A stretch of 40,850 bases of DNA. Source: Caballeronia megalochromosomata. Lineage in GTDB: Bacteria; Pseudomonadota; Gammaproteobacteria; Burkholderiales; Burkholderiaceae. The notes below the pieces were generated by a model, which searched no databases, was not told the origin of the DNA, and saw only the letters and a program-made list of their open reading frames with translations. How positions within the stretch are numbered: the first letter of the stretch is position 1; every line of letters starts with the position of its first letter. This document shows positions 17,261-25,593 of the stretch, piece by piece. The translations under genes and the position numbers were made by a program. Location of the stretch: assembly GCA_001580565.1 (NCBI GenBank), contig LRBF01000003.1, positions 1 through 40,850 on the forward strand, written 5' to 3'.

Positions 17261-18640
17261 ATGACGACAGCAGGGCAGGTGGCCACGTCCAGACAACTGG
17301 CGCTGGCGCTATTCGACGATGCGAGTGCAGAAGACCTGCCCGTCGACGCTGCCCGCTCGGACATCGGCTTCTCGCGCAAGAACGTTCTGATCCGGATCGT
17401 CGATCTGGGCGTGGCCGCCCGCCGCCTGATCGATGCGGCTTATTTCATCGTCGCTCAAGAAGACAAGGTTTTCGACCTGTACGACGTCGAGCTGGATTAC
17501 TTCAAGTGGCTCATGCGCTACTCGAGCCGGAACAATGCGCACCTGGAACAGGTGATTACCGAGGCGCAGCGGGCGCTCATTCAGGCGACCGCAGATCCCG
17601 ATGCCGACGGATCCAAGCCGTTCGGATCGGTTCAACTGATTGGACGTATCTCATACGTCGGCGGACGCTTCCAGTTCCGTGTTCCGCCGGATCTCATCGG
17701 AATCATTCGTGGCCCGGGCAAATCTCACTGGCTGAGCCTGCGCATCACCTCGCTCTTCACGCTCAGCTACGCACGCGTGATGTACGACCATCTTCTGCCT
17801 TACGCGGGCGAGGGTGTAACCGACTGGTTCACGCTCGAAGAACTGCGCGCGTGGCAGGGAACGATGGGCGCGAAGGCGCAGGAATTCAAGTACTTCAAAC
17901 GGGACTGGCTTGCGCCTGCCGTGGATCAGATCAATGAGGTGTCCGATCTTTCCCTGTCGTACGAGACGCGCAATGAACCGGGCTCTCGCAAGATCGGGCG
18001 CATGCGTTTTCGCGTCGAGCGAAAGGAGATGGCCGAGCGGTTGCTTCATACGCATGAGCACGCGCAGGCGCTGTATCAGTCGTTGAAGCAGGAAATCGGT
18101 CTGTCCAGCGCGCAATTCGGCCAGATCGCTTCCGACAGGGACACCTACACCGACGAACGCCTCGAACAGGCCATCGAGCGTACGCGGTTCAGCCTGAAGC
18201 TGGGCAAAGTGTCGAAGAGTCCGGCTGGCTTTTTCATGAAGGCGCTGAAAGAAGGCTGGATCGTTTCGGACGCGGAACGTCAGATGGTGCAGATCCAGGA
18301 GAGCCTGACGCTGACCGACCAACGCGAGGCCGAAGCGAAGGAGCAAGCCGAGGCGCGTCGGGCGTTGCAGGTCGCGGCGCAAGACGTGAATGCCCAGAAC
18401 CGGATCGTCGACGAAGTTCGACGGGGCTGGGAAATGTACGAAGCCGCAACGCCACGGCAACGCGAGGATTGGCGCCGCACTTACAAGGCGAGCCCGGGCG
18501 GAAAGCTCACGCTGCGCAGGTTGGGCATCGATCCATCGAGCGAGCTTGGGGACGCCATCGTCCAGAAATATCCCGACCTGAGAGACGGATTCTCGGGATA
18601 TGTGTTCAACAAAACGCGATCCGCGAAGAGCAGGGGCTAA
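17261..18640 (+). CDS. Plasmid/chromid replication initiator (Rep_3 family)
   Basis: Initiator of 459 aa that should bind the adjacent iterons and open the origin. Two winged-helix regions are suggested. The second is clearest: LSLRITSLFTLSYARVMYDHLLPY, then WFTLEELRAWQG and FKRDWLAPAVDQINEVSDLSLSYE, a typical Rep_3 pattern. The C-terminal 130 residues are charged, with a predicted coiled coil (LTLTDQREAEAKEQAEARRALQ). The ATG at 17261 follows GGAGGCGGA directly; the ORF extension to 17195 runs through the last iteron flank and is unlikely. Divergent from parAB, the usual layout of Burkholderia secondary replicons. Confidence 0.92.
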   Translation: MTTAGQVATSRQLALALFDDASAEDLPVDAARSDIGFSRKNVLIRIVDLGVAARRLIDAAYFIVAQEDKVFDLYDVELDYFKWLMRYSSRNNAHLEQVITEAQRALIQATADPDADGSKPFGSVQLIGRISYVGGRFQFRVPPDLIGIIRGPGKSHWLSLRITSLFTLSYARVMYDHLLPYAGEGVTDWFTLEELRAWQGTMGAKAQEFKYFKRDWLAPAVDQINEVSDLSLSYETRNEPGSRKIGRMRFRVERKEMAERLLHTHEHAQALYQSLKQEIGLSSAQFGQIASDRDTYTDERLEQAIERTRFSLKLGKVSKSPAGFFMKALKEGWIVSDAERQMVQIQESLTLTDQREAEAKEQAEARRALQVAAQDVNAQNRIVDEVRRGWEMYEAATPRQREDWRRTYKASPGGKLTLRRLGIDPSSELGDAIVQKYPDLRDGFSGYVFNKTRSAKSRG

Positions 18641-18887
18641 GCAGGCACGTCAGAGACGATAAACGCGCCGCAATGGCGCAATCTCTCGATATGCAACTAA
18701 CGGTCTTCACTGGCTTCGCCCACCCTTCGCTTCGCCATCGAGACGCCCGCGGGGCATACCTTCGTCGGCTCGGATGCGGCGTCTTGTGTGAACGGGCGAG
18801 ACGCTCTCGCGCTCGCCGTTCGATTTCGTGACGACGCCGCTCAAGGACCGGCGACCGTCACGCAACAAATCACGATGCCCCGTGAAA

Positions 18888-20105
18888 TCAAAGCCATGTA
18901 CCGCCCTGACGCTCACTCGGCTCTTGCTCCAGCGCATCGAAATCGTGAATCCAGTCGAGGTGGCGCATCAGGCTGTCGCGTCCGCGAAGGCGAGCGTTGC
19001 GCGCCTGCGCCTCGGGGCCGTCCGGCAGATGCAGCACGTCCGCGGTCGTGATCGACGCGTATTGCACCTTGCGCGTGCGGCCCCGGCGCAGCCGCTCGTA
19101 GGCTTCCTGCGCCTCGCGCCAGCGCCCCGGACCGGCCTTCGCCAGTTGCGCGGCCAGCACCACGGCATCTTCGATCGACTGATTGGCGCCCTGGCCGTGG
19201 TGCGGCACGAGTGCGTGCGCGGCATCGCCGATGAGCGTCACGCGGCCCTTGCTCCATCGTCCGAGCGGCGGACGATGGAACAGCCCCCAGCGCTGGCTGA
19301 TCGGCACCGCCGTGACCATCTGTACGACGGCCGGATGCCAGTTCCCGAACAGGCGCAATTGCTCGCCCTCGCTCGCCGGCGCGACCCAGTCACGCGACGG
19401 CCACGGCGACGGATGACGCTCGACGAGCAGGAAGTTCTGGTCGCCCGCATCGCCGATCGGATAATGAAGCAGATGGCCCTGCGGACCCATCCAGAACTGG
19501 ATGGCTTCGGGATCGGGCAGCAGATCCATGCGCCCGGCGGGCACCACGCCACGAAAGCCCGAGCAGCCCGAATAAAGGGCGTCGTCGTAGCCGAGCATCC
19601 AGCGCCGCGTGATCGAGCGCGCCCCGTCCGCGCCGATCACCAGATCGGCATCGATGTGCCGGCCGTTGGCGAAACTCAGACTCACGCGATCCGGATGCTG
19701 CACGAGATCGGTCAGCCGGTGACTGAGATTGATGCGTTCGAGGCCGACCGCCTTCGACAGCACCGCCTGCAGGTCGGCACGATGCACGCCCCAGTACGAA
19801 CCGCCGAACTGCTCCCGATAGCTCGGCTCGCCCCGATGCTGCCCGATGACTTCGCCGCTGCGCCCGTCGCGATAGATCAGCGCGGGGATTTCGGCGCACA
19901 CCGCGTCGAAGGCCGCGCGCAGTCCCATGCGCTCGTAGAAGCGCGTCGCGTTCGCCGACAACGCAACGGCCGCGCCGACTTCGCGAAGCTCGTCGGTCTG
20001 TTCGTAAAGCTCAACGTCGACGCCGTGTTCCCGTAGTGCGAGCGCGAGCGTGAGGCCGCCGATTCCCGCTCCGACGATGGCAATCTTCAGATCAAGCTGT
20101 TCCAT
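18888..20105 (-). CDS. FAD-dependent aromatic monooxygenase (class A, salicylate hydroxylase-like)
   Basis: Flavoprotein of 405 aa. GAGIGG at 12-17 binds ADP of FAD, GADGARS near residue 160 is the DG motif contacting NAD(P)H and FAD, and GDAAHALVPHHGQGANQSIEDA is the GD motif. This set defines group A hydroxylases such as salicylate 1-hydroxylase and 6-hydroxynicotinate 3-monooxygenase, which hydroxylate or decarboxylate an aromatic acid using O2 and NAD(P)H. The ATG at 20105 is correct; the longer ORF to 21074 is antisense to the LysR gene. It is divergent from a NahR-like LysR gene, consistent with induction by an aromatic acid. The exact substrate is unknown. Confidence 0.86.
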   Translation of the reverse strand: MEQLDLKIAIVGAGIGGLTLALALREHGVDVELYEQTDELREVGAAVALSANATRFYERMGLRAAFDAVCAEIPALIYRDGRSGEVIGQHRGEPSYREQFGGSYWGVHRADLQAVLSKAVGLERINLSHRLTDLVQHPDRVSLSFANGRHIDADLVIGADGARSITRRWMLGYDDALYSGCSGFRGVVPAGRMDLLPDPEAIQFWMGPQGHLLHYPIGDAGDQNFLLVERHPSPWPSRDWVAPASEGEQLRLFGNWHPAVVQMVTAVPISQRWGLFHRPPLGRWSKGRVTLIGDAAHALVPHHGQGANQSIEDAVVLAAQLAKAGPGRWREAQEAYERLRRGRTRKVQYASITTADVLHLPDGPEAQARNARLRGRDSLMRHLDWIHDFDALEQEPSERQGGTWL

Positions 20106-20156
20106 GATGTGTCTCCGTGTGTTTGAACGCCGTGTCCGTATTCTCGGCAGCATGGC

Positions 20157-20193
20157 TTCATTCCACAATAAAATGGGATGAATGCACTTCATC
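20157..20193. promoter_or_regulatory. LysR-type operator candidate, monooxygenase/LysR intergenic
   Basis: A perfect 17-bp inverted repeat GATGAA-TGCAC-TTCATC at 20177-20193 contains the T-N11-A LysR box. It overlaps a near-perfect 26-bp dyad TTCATTCCA-N8-TGGGATGAA at 20157-20182. Overlapping dyads between divergent genes fit regulator binding plus activation subsites. Confidence 0.6.
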
Positions 20194-20225
20194 ACCACAA
20201 TCAATGAGCGCGAGATGACTGGATC

Positions 20226-21161
20226 ATGGAACTGAGCGACATCGATCTCAATCTGCTGCTGCTTTTCCAGCGTTTGATGCAGGAACGGCGCGTTTCGACC
20301 GTCGCCGAGCAGATGAACATGAGTCAGCCGGGCGTGAGCAACGCGCTCGCCAAGTTGCGCCGCCGGCTCGGCGATCCGCTGTTCGTGCGCGGGCCGGGCG
20401 GGGTGGTGCCGACGCCTTTCGCGTTGCGTCTGGCCGAGCCGGTTTCGCACGCGCTCGCGACCCTGCACGCCGCACTCAATCCCGCGACCGGTTTCGATCC
20501 GCTGCGCGCCACGGCGACGATGACCATCGGCATGACCGATATCGGCGAGGTCGTCTTTTTGCCCGCGCTGGTCGAGCGGCTTTCGCGCGAGGCGCCGGGC
20601 ATCGCGCTGAATACCGTTCGCGACACGGGCGTCAATCTGAGCGACGAAATGGCCGACGGCCGGGTGGATCTCGCCATCGGCCTGCTGCCGCAACTCAAGG
20701 GCGGCTTCTATCAGCGCCGCTTGTTCGATCAGCGTTATGTCTGCCTCTTCAGGCGCGGCCACGCGCTGGAGGAGGCGCCGCTCACGCTTGCGGCGTGGCG
20801 GGAAGCCGAGCATCTGGTCGTGGTGTCCGCCGGCACCGGGCACGGCCAGGTCGAAGACTGGCTGAAGCGGCGCGGCGTGCAGCGCCGGGTGCGACTGACG
20901 GTGCCGCACTTCATGAGCGTCGGCTACATCCTGCAACGCACCGATCTGATCGCCACGGTGCCGGAGCGGCTGGCCTTGCAACTGGCGCAGCCGTTCTCGC
21001 TCAGCCTGCGCGCCTTGCCTTCGACGCTGCCCGCCGCGCCGATCCATCTCCTCTGGCACGCACGCGTGCAGCACGACGAAGGTAATCGCTGGTTGCGCGC
21101 GGTGGTGATCGATCTGTTCGCGGACTCAGCCAAAAACGCAGGCCATGCCGATTTGCGCTAG
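20226..21161 (+). CDS. LysR-type regulator, NahR-like
   Basis: Regulator of 311 aa with N-terminal winged HTH (DLNLLLLFQRLMQERRVSTVAEQMNMSQPGVSNALAKLRRRLGDPLFVR). The D-L-N-L opening and LGDPLFVR wing are typical of the NahR/NodD/LinR branch. The C-terminal effector domain begins near residue 95. It is divergent from the flavin monooxygenase, with operator-like dyads between them. It probably activates that gene in response to an aromatic acid and represses itself. The Shine-Dalgarno is weak. Confidence 0.88.
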   Translation: MELSDIDLNLLLLFQRLMQERRVSTVAEQMNMSQPGVSNALAKLRRRLGDPLFVRGPGGVVPTPFALRLAEPVSHALATLHAALNPATGFDPLRATATMTIGMTDIGEVVFLPALVERLSREAPGIALNTVRDTGVNLSDEMADGRVDLAIGLLPQLKGGFYQRRLFDQRYVCLFRRGHALEEAPLTLAAWREAEHLVVVSAGTGHGQVEDWLKRRGVQRRVRLTVPHFMSVGYILQRTDLIATVPERLALQLAQPFSLSLRALPSTLPAAPIHLLWHARVQHDEGNRWLRAVVIDLFADSAKNAGHADLR

Positions 21162-21195
21162 CCTGTCCGATTCATCTTCGACTTTCAACGAACCT

Positions 21196-21840
21196 ATGTC
21201 TCGCGCTCTTCAAATCGACTTCGTTTCCGACATCGCCTGCCCGTGGTGCGCCGTGGGCCTGTCTTCCCTGCAACGCGCGCTGGAGCGTCTCGGCGATACC
21301 GTCGATGCCAGTATCACGCTGCATCCGTTCGAGCTGAACCCGGACATGGGTCCGCAAGGCGAGCCCATCGTCGACTATATCCGCCGCAAGTATGGCCGCA
21401 CGCCGGAGCAGATCCGCGAGACGCAGTCGATGATCCGCGAACGCGGCGCGCAGGAAGGCTTCGCGTTCGGCGAACGCAGCTGGGTGTACAACACGTTCGA
21501 TGCGCATCGGCTGCTGCACTGGGCGCGCATCGAAGGCAGGCAACTGCCGCTCAAGCTCGCGCTGTTGCGTGCCTATCACGGCGAGGGCAAGGATACGAGC
21601 GATCCGGACGTGCTCGTCGAAGCGGCCCGAAGCGCCGGCCTCGACGGCGAACGGGCGCGCGAGGTGCTGGCAAACGGAACGTATTCCGATGAGGTGCGGG
21701 CGGAAGAACGGGAGTTCCAGCAACTCGGCATCCAGTCCGTGCCCGCGATCATCTTCGACCGGAAGTATCTGGTCAGTGGCGGCCAGCCCTCCGAAGCGTT
21801 CGAGGAAGCGATCCGGAAAATCATCGACGAGAAAGGCTGA
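21196..21840 (+). CDS. DsbA-family protein (FrnE / HCCA isomerase-like)
   Basis: Cytoplasmic thioredoxin-fold protein of 214 aa with no signal peptide. A CPWC motif at residues 15-18 lies after the first strand (IDFVSDIACPWC), then a helical insertion, and a cis-proline-containing QSVPAIIFDRKYLVSGGQP near the C-terminus. This matches the FrnE-like DsbA group, related to 2-hydroxychromene-2-carboxylate isomerase of naphthalene degradation, which uses glutathione and a Ser rather than CxxC. The retained CxxC argues for FrnE-type oxidoreductase activity. It lies 34 bp after the LysR gene in the same direction. Confidence 0.83.
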   Translation: MSRALQIDFVSDIACPWCAVGLSSLQRALERLGDTVDASITLHPFELNPDMGPQGEPIVDYIRRKYGRTPEQIRETQSMIRERGAQEGFAFGERSWVYNTFDAHRLLHWARIEGRQLPLKLALLRAYHGEGKDTSDPDVLVEAARSAGLDGERAREVLANGTYSDEVRAEEREFQQLGIQSVPAIIFDRKYLVSGGQPSEAFEEAIRKIIDEKG

Positions 21841-21861
21841 AGAGCAGGGGCGCGACGGACC

Positions 21862-22662
21862 TCAGTGCAGCGTGAGCCCGCCCGTCGGGCTGAGCGTCGC
21901 GCCGGTGAGGTAGGCGGATTCGTCGGAGGCGAGAAACGCCACCACGCGTCCGATGTCCGCCGGCGCCGCGACGCCGAGCGGGCAATCCGCGACGATCTTC
22001 TCGTACTGTCGGCGATGCTGCTCCGACACCTTGCTCTTCTCGCCGAATACCGCTTCCCACGACGGACTGTCGCGCACGACCGTGACGCACACGCAATTCA
22101 CGCGGATGCGGTCGCGCGCCAGTTCTTTCGCTATCACCTTGCTTGCGCGGATCAGCCCGCCGGCGAACGTCGCAACCGCGGTTTGCCCCGGCGTAGGCAC
22201 ACGGCCGCCTTCCGACGTCAGGAAGATCACGCTGCCGCCCCCCCGCGTGCGCATATGAGGCAGCGCCGCCTGCACGGGAAAGAGCTTCGCACAGGTGTTC
22301 TCCGCGACGACGGCCGCCACGCGCGCCAGCTCGATATCGGCGAAAGGGCCGCGTACTTGCGGCGAGCGGGCTTCGTCGTCGTTGCCGCCCGCGTTCGCGA
22401 CGACGATGTCGATGCCGCCGAATCTGCGCGCAGTCTCTTCAGCCAGCGCGGTCATGTCGGCGCGGGATCGCACGTCGCCCGCGACGAAGCCCGCCGTGGC
22501 GCCGGCCTGCCGCAGTTCGGCGAGCACGGCTTCGGCTTTCGCCGCGCTGCGCCCGCTGATCACCACGACGGCGCCGCGCGTGGCGAGCTGCAACGCGATG
22601 CCCTTGCCGATGCCGCCCGTGCCGCCTGTGACGATGGCCACTTTTCCTTCCAGATCGCTCAT
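21862..22662 (-). CDS. SDR-family protein lacking the Tyr-Lys catalytic pair
   Basis: Rossmann protein of 266 aa. The cofactor motif TGGTGGIGKG (residues 12-21) and the VVANAG strand (87-92) are intact, and S150 is in the catalytic serine position (IFLTSEGG). Counting back from the conserved KELA segment, the usual Y-x-x-x-K falls at V163 and A167 in TAVATFAGG, so the Tyr and Lys are absent. The ending SPTGGLTLH is normal. It may still bind NAD(P) but use another acid/base, or be a lyase or accessory protein. It is divergent from the MFS transporter and shares the mirror-image operator with it. Confidence 0.8.
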   Translation of the reverse strand: MSDLEGKVAIVTGGTGGIGKGIALQLATRGAVVVISGRSAAKAEAVLAELRQAGATAGFVAGDVRSRADMTALAEETARRFGGIDIVVANAGGNDDEARSPQVRGPFADIELARVAAVVAENTCAKLFPVQAALPHMRTRGGGSVIFLTSEGGRVPTPGQTAVATFAGGLIRASKVIAKELARDRIRVNCVCVTVVRDSPSWEAVFGEKSKVSEQHRRQYEKIVADCPLGVAAPADIGRVVAFLASDESAYLTGATLSPTGGLTLH

Positions 22663-22748
22663 TGCATTGCGCCCTCGATGATTTGACGAGTCGTCTCGTG
22701 CCGATCACCACGTTAGACGCGCAACGCTCACCGCGGCAACTGCAATGT

Positions 22749-22822
22749 TTCGAACCGGCGATTCGCATAACTCGAACGACCTGCCGCGCCGCGATTCGAC
22801 AACACCGAATACCTGATTCGAA
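22749..22822. promoter_or_regulatory. Seventy-four-bp symmetric double operator (SDR / MFS promoters)
   Basis: Plus-direction composite site TTCG-N7-CGAA-N7-TTCGAA lies at 22795-22822, and its exact mirror (TTCGAA-N7-TTCG-N7-CGAA) lies at 22749-22776. All half-sites fall on one 11-bp register, and the whole is a dyad centred at 22785.5. The 28-bp unit recurs before the acyl-CoA dehydrogenase operon. Each TTCG-N7-CGAA contains a T-N11-A LysR box. The sites end 86 bp (SDR) and 99 bp (MFS) from the start codons. Confidence 0.75.
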
Positions 22823-22921
22823 AACCGTCACTAGGTCTGAAAAATTCGCGTGCCTATATTGGGACGGCTCACGCGATGAGTCCACCGGCAGACATGCGAA
22901 TAACCCGACCCAGGAGACGAA

Positions 22922-24244
22922 GTGAACCTATCTTCAAGACCGCCACGAAGCAGTCTGTTCGTGGTCATGCTCTGCTTTCTGACGATTGCAGTCGACGGCT
23001 ATGACCTCATCGTCTATGGCGCGACCATTCCGCGCCTGCTGGAAGAACCCGGCTGGAACCTGAGTCCCGCGAGCGCGGGAATGATCGGCAGCTGGACGCT
23101 CGCCGGCCTGATGGTCGGCCTGCTCGGCGCGGGCCCGATGACCGACCGTATCGGCCGGCGCAAGCTCATCATGGCGGGCGTGTTGTGGTTTTCGCTCGGC
23201 TCGCTGCTCTGCGCGATCGCGCATTCGCCGCAGGCGCTCGGCATTGCGCGCTTCGTCACCGGGATCGGGCTGGGCGGCGTGGTGCCGTCGTCCGTCGCGC
23301 TCACCATCGAATACGCGCCCCGCAGCCGGCGGCAACTCTACAGCGCGGTCGCGCTCACAGGCTACCCGGTCGGCGGCGTGGTCTGCGCGCTCTTCGCCAT
23401 CGCGATGCTGCAAGATCAGGGATGGCGCGTGCTATACGGCCTCGGCGCGCTCTACGTGCTGGTTCTGCCGGTCATGTGGTTCTTTCTGCCCGAGTCGGCG
23501 AGCCATCTTTTGGAGCGTGGCCGCACTGGCGAAGCGCGCGCGCTCGCAGCCCGCTACGCAATCGATCTGGACGAAGCCGTGCGAGACGAAGCAGCGCATC
23601 GCCCGTTGCGCGTCGCGGCGGCGGGCACGCGGGGGTATCGGTTGCTGGCATCGCCCGAATTCCGCTCGGCGTTGCTGCTGTTCGCGCTGATGTGCTTCTG
23701 CGGGCAACTCGTGGTCTACGGCCTCAATGCGTGGCTGCCGCAATTGATGCGCAAGTCGGGCTATCCGCTCGGCTCGTCGCTGCAGTTCCTTCTGGTGATG
23801 CAGTTCGGCGCCGTCGCGGGCAATCTGTTCGGCTCGTGGCTGGCCGACCGGTTCGGCTCGAAGCGCGTGCTCGTGCCGTATTTCCTCATTTGCTCGATCT
23901 CGCTGCTCGTGCTGAGCCAGAAGCCGGATCACGCGTGGCTCATGCTGGCCGTGTTCGGCGCGGGCCTCGGGTCGATCGGTTCCTCGACGCTCGTCTATGG
24001 CTTTATCGGCGCATATTTTCCGGCCTCGTGCCGTGGCTCCGCGATCGGCGCGGCGCAGGGTCTCGGGCGTATCGGCTCGATTCTCGGACCGATGATCGGC
24101 GGCTGGGTGCTCGGCTCGAACCTCGGTCATCACTGGAACTTCTATGCGTTCGCGATTCCCGCCGTGATGGGCGCCGTGGTGGTGACGCTGATACCGAAGG
24201 CCACGCAATCCGACGTACCGTATGCCCAAGTGAAGAGCACGTGA
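22922..24244 (+). CDS. MFS transporter, aromatic acid:H+ symporter type
   Basis: Inner-membrane carrier of 440 aa with about 12 helices. TM1 carries D-G-Y-D (VDGYDLIVYGATIP), the hallmark of the aromatic acid:H+ symporter family (PcaK, BenK, MhpT). The loop 2-3 signature appears as GPMTDRIGRRKLIM, and the loop 8-9 copy as GSWLADRFGSKRVL. It probably imports an aromatic or related carboxylate. The start is GTG at 22922, four bases after AGGAGACG-type Shine-Dalgarno sequence. It is 15 bp from the racemase-like gene, so the two are probably co-transcribed. Confidence 0.88.
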   Translation: MNLSSRPPRSSLFVVMLCFLTIAVDGYDLIVYGATIPRLLEEPGWNLSPASAGMIGSWTLAGLMVGLLGAGPMTDRIGRRKLIMAGVLWFSLGSLLCAIAHSPQALGIARFVTGIGLGGVVPSSVALTIEYAPRSRRQLYSAVALTGYPVGGVVCALFAIAMLQDQGWRVLYGLGALYVLVLPVMWFFLPESASHLLERGRTGEARALAARYAIDLDEAVRDEAAHRPLRVAAAGTRGYRLLASPEFRSALLLFALMCFCGQLVVYGLNAWLPQLMRKSGYPLGSSLQFLLVMQFGAVAGNLFGSWLADRFGSKRVLVPYFLICSISLLVLSQKPDHAWLMLAVFGAGLGSIGSSTLVYGFIGAYFPASCRGSAIGAAQGLGRIGSILGPMIGGWVLGSNLGHHWNFYAFAIPAVMGAVVVTLIPKATQSDVPYAQVKST

Positions 24245-24259
24245 GCGGAGACGACCGAT

Positions 24260-25414
24260 ATGGAAAACGCACGAGGACCGCTCGCGGGCATTCGCATCGT
24301 CGAGCTGGGCGGCGTGGGTCCGGCGCCGTTCTGTTGCATGCTGCTCGCGGATCTGGGCGCGGATATCGTCCGCATCGACCGGCCGCCGGGCTATGACGGC
24401 GGCGCGCCGGTGGAGCATCGCTTCAATCTGCTGCATCGCGGGCGGCGCAGCGCCGCGTTCGATCTCAAGAAGCCGGAAGCCACCGATGCGGTTCTGAAGC
24501 TGGTCCGCTCCGCCGATGCGCTCATCGAAGGCTTTCGCCCGGGCGTCGCGGAGAAACTGGGACTGGGACCGAACGCGTGCCTCGCCGCGAATCCCGCGCT
24601 CGTCTATGGCCGCATGACCGGCTGGGGCCAGGACGGGCCGCTCGCGCAGACGCCGGGACACGACATCAACTACATCTCGCTCACGGGCGTGCTGCATTCC
24701 GTGGGGCGCGCGGAAGGCGGTCCCGCGATTCCGCTGAACCTCGCGGGCGATTTCGGCGGCGGCTCGCTGTACCTCGCGCTGGGCGTGGTATCGGCGCTGC
24801 TTGAACGACAGCGCTCAGGCAAGGGCCAGGTGATCGACGCCGCGATGGTCGACGGCTCCGCATCGCTGATGACGCTCTTCTACGGCCTTCGCGCTGGTGA
24901 CTACTGGCGCGATGAACGCGGCGTCAATCGGCTCGACTCGGGCGCGCCCTGGTACAACGTGTACGAGACGAAAGATGGTCGCTGGCTGAGCCTCGGATCG
25001 AACGAGGCGCGTTTCTGGCGCAACACGCTGGCGCTGCTCGAATTGCGCGAAGATGAGATGCCGGCCCAGCACGACCGCGCGCAATGGCCCGCCGTGCACG
25101 CGATATTCGCCGCGCGCTTTCGCACCCGCACGCGCGATGAATGGTGCGCGCTCGCACAAGGGCGCGAGGTGTGCATCGCGCCCGTGCTTTCGATGGCCGA
25201 AGCGCCGGATCATCCGCATTTGCGGGCGCGCGAGACGTTCGTCGTGAACGATGGCGTCGTGCAACCCGCGCCCGCGCCGCGCTTTTCTCGCACGCCGGGC
25301 GCGATCCAGCGGCCGCCGCCGTCGCTCGGTGGAGACACGGACGCCGTGCTGAGCGACTGGGGGCTCACGCCCGAGGAGTTGAGCGCATTGCGCGAGGCCG
25401 GCGCGATCATCTGA
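24260..25414 (+). CDS. Alpha-methylacyl-CoA racemase-like protein (CaiB/BaiF fold)
   Basis: Protein of 384 aa in the CaiB/BaiF fold but with racemase rather than transferase marks. H134 in TPGHDINY and D164 in NLAGDFGGGSL have the same 30-residue spacing as catalytic H126/D156 of mycobacterial methylacyl-CoA racemase, and NLLHRGRRS is typical of that branch. It would interconvert 2R- and 2S-methylacyl-CoA, a step needed when a branched acyl-CoA meets a stereospecific dehydrogenase. The acyl-CoA dehydrogenase gene lies downstream, under a matching operator. This suggests an alpha-methyl-branched intermediate. Confidence 0.82.
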   Translation: MENARGPLAGIRIVELGGVGPAPFCCMLLADLGADIVRIDRPPGYDGGAPVEHRFNLLHRGRRSAAFDLKKPEATDAVLKLVRSADALIEGFRPGVAEKLGLGPNACLAANPALVYGRMTGWGQDGPLAQTPGHDINYISLTGVLHSVGRAEGGPAIPLNLAGDFGGGSLYLALGVVSALLERQRSGKGQVIDAAMVDGSASLMTLFYGLRAGDYWRDERGVNRLDSGAPWYNVYETKDGRWLSLGSNEARFWRNTLALLELREDEMPAQHDRAQWPAVHAIFAARFRTRTRDEWCALAQGREVCIAPVLSMAEAPDHPHLRARETFVVNDGVVQPAPAPRFSRTPGAIQRPPPSLGGDTDAVLSDWGLTPEELSALREAGAII

Positions 25415-25438
25415 GCACGCTTCATTGCAACCAGCATT

Positions 25439-25465
25439 CAGCGCCAGAGGGCGCTGTTTGCGTTT
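25439..25465 (+). terminator. Probable terminator between racemase-like and dehydrogenase genes
   Basis: Perfect 7-bp GC-rich stem CAGCGCC / GGCGCTG with a 4-nt loop, followed by TTTGCGTTT. It probably separates the transporter-racemase transcript from the dehydrogenase operon. Confidence 0.5.
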
Positions 25466-25484
25466 CTCCGCACGCGGAACACGT

Positions 25485-25512
25485 TTCGACATCATCGAAA
25501 CCGGGCTTCGAA
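25485..25512 (+). promoter_or_regulatory. Composite operator before the acyl-CoA dehydrogenase operon
   Basis: TTCG-N7-CGAA-N7-TTCGAA with exactly the same spacing as the two units at 22749-22822. The first dyad extends to a perfect 19-bp palindrome (GTTTCGA-N5-TCGAAAC, 25483-25501). It ends 81 bp upstream of the start codon. The LysR encoded at the end of this operon is the leading candidate to bind it. Confidence 0.72.
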
Positions 25513-25593
25513 AAACGCCAGTTGGATCGCGGCATGCATCGCTCTAACCTGCAAATACCGATACATCGGTCATTCAACGAGGAGCAAGAAGAC

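Noticed and set aside
18664..18680. Hairpin after the initiator gene as terminator
   Set aside because: Only a 5-bp stem (GCGCC/GGCGC) and no T-run; not strong enough to report as a feature. The 18641-18887 gap holds nothing else I recognise.
18888..21074. 728-aa minus-strand ORF as one protein
   Set aside because: Its first 320 residues are antisense to a clear LysR gene. The true monooxygenase begins at 20105 with its FAD motif at residues 12-17.
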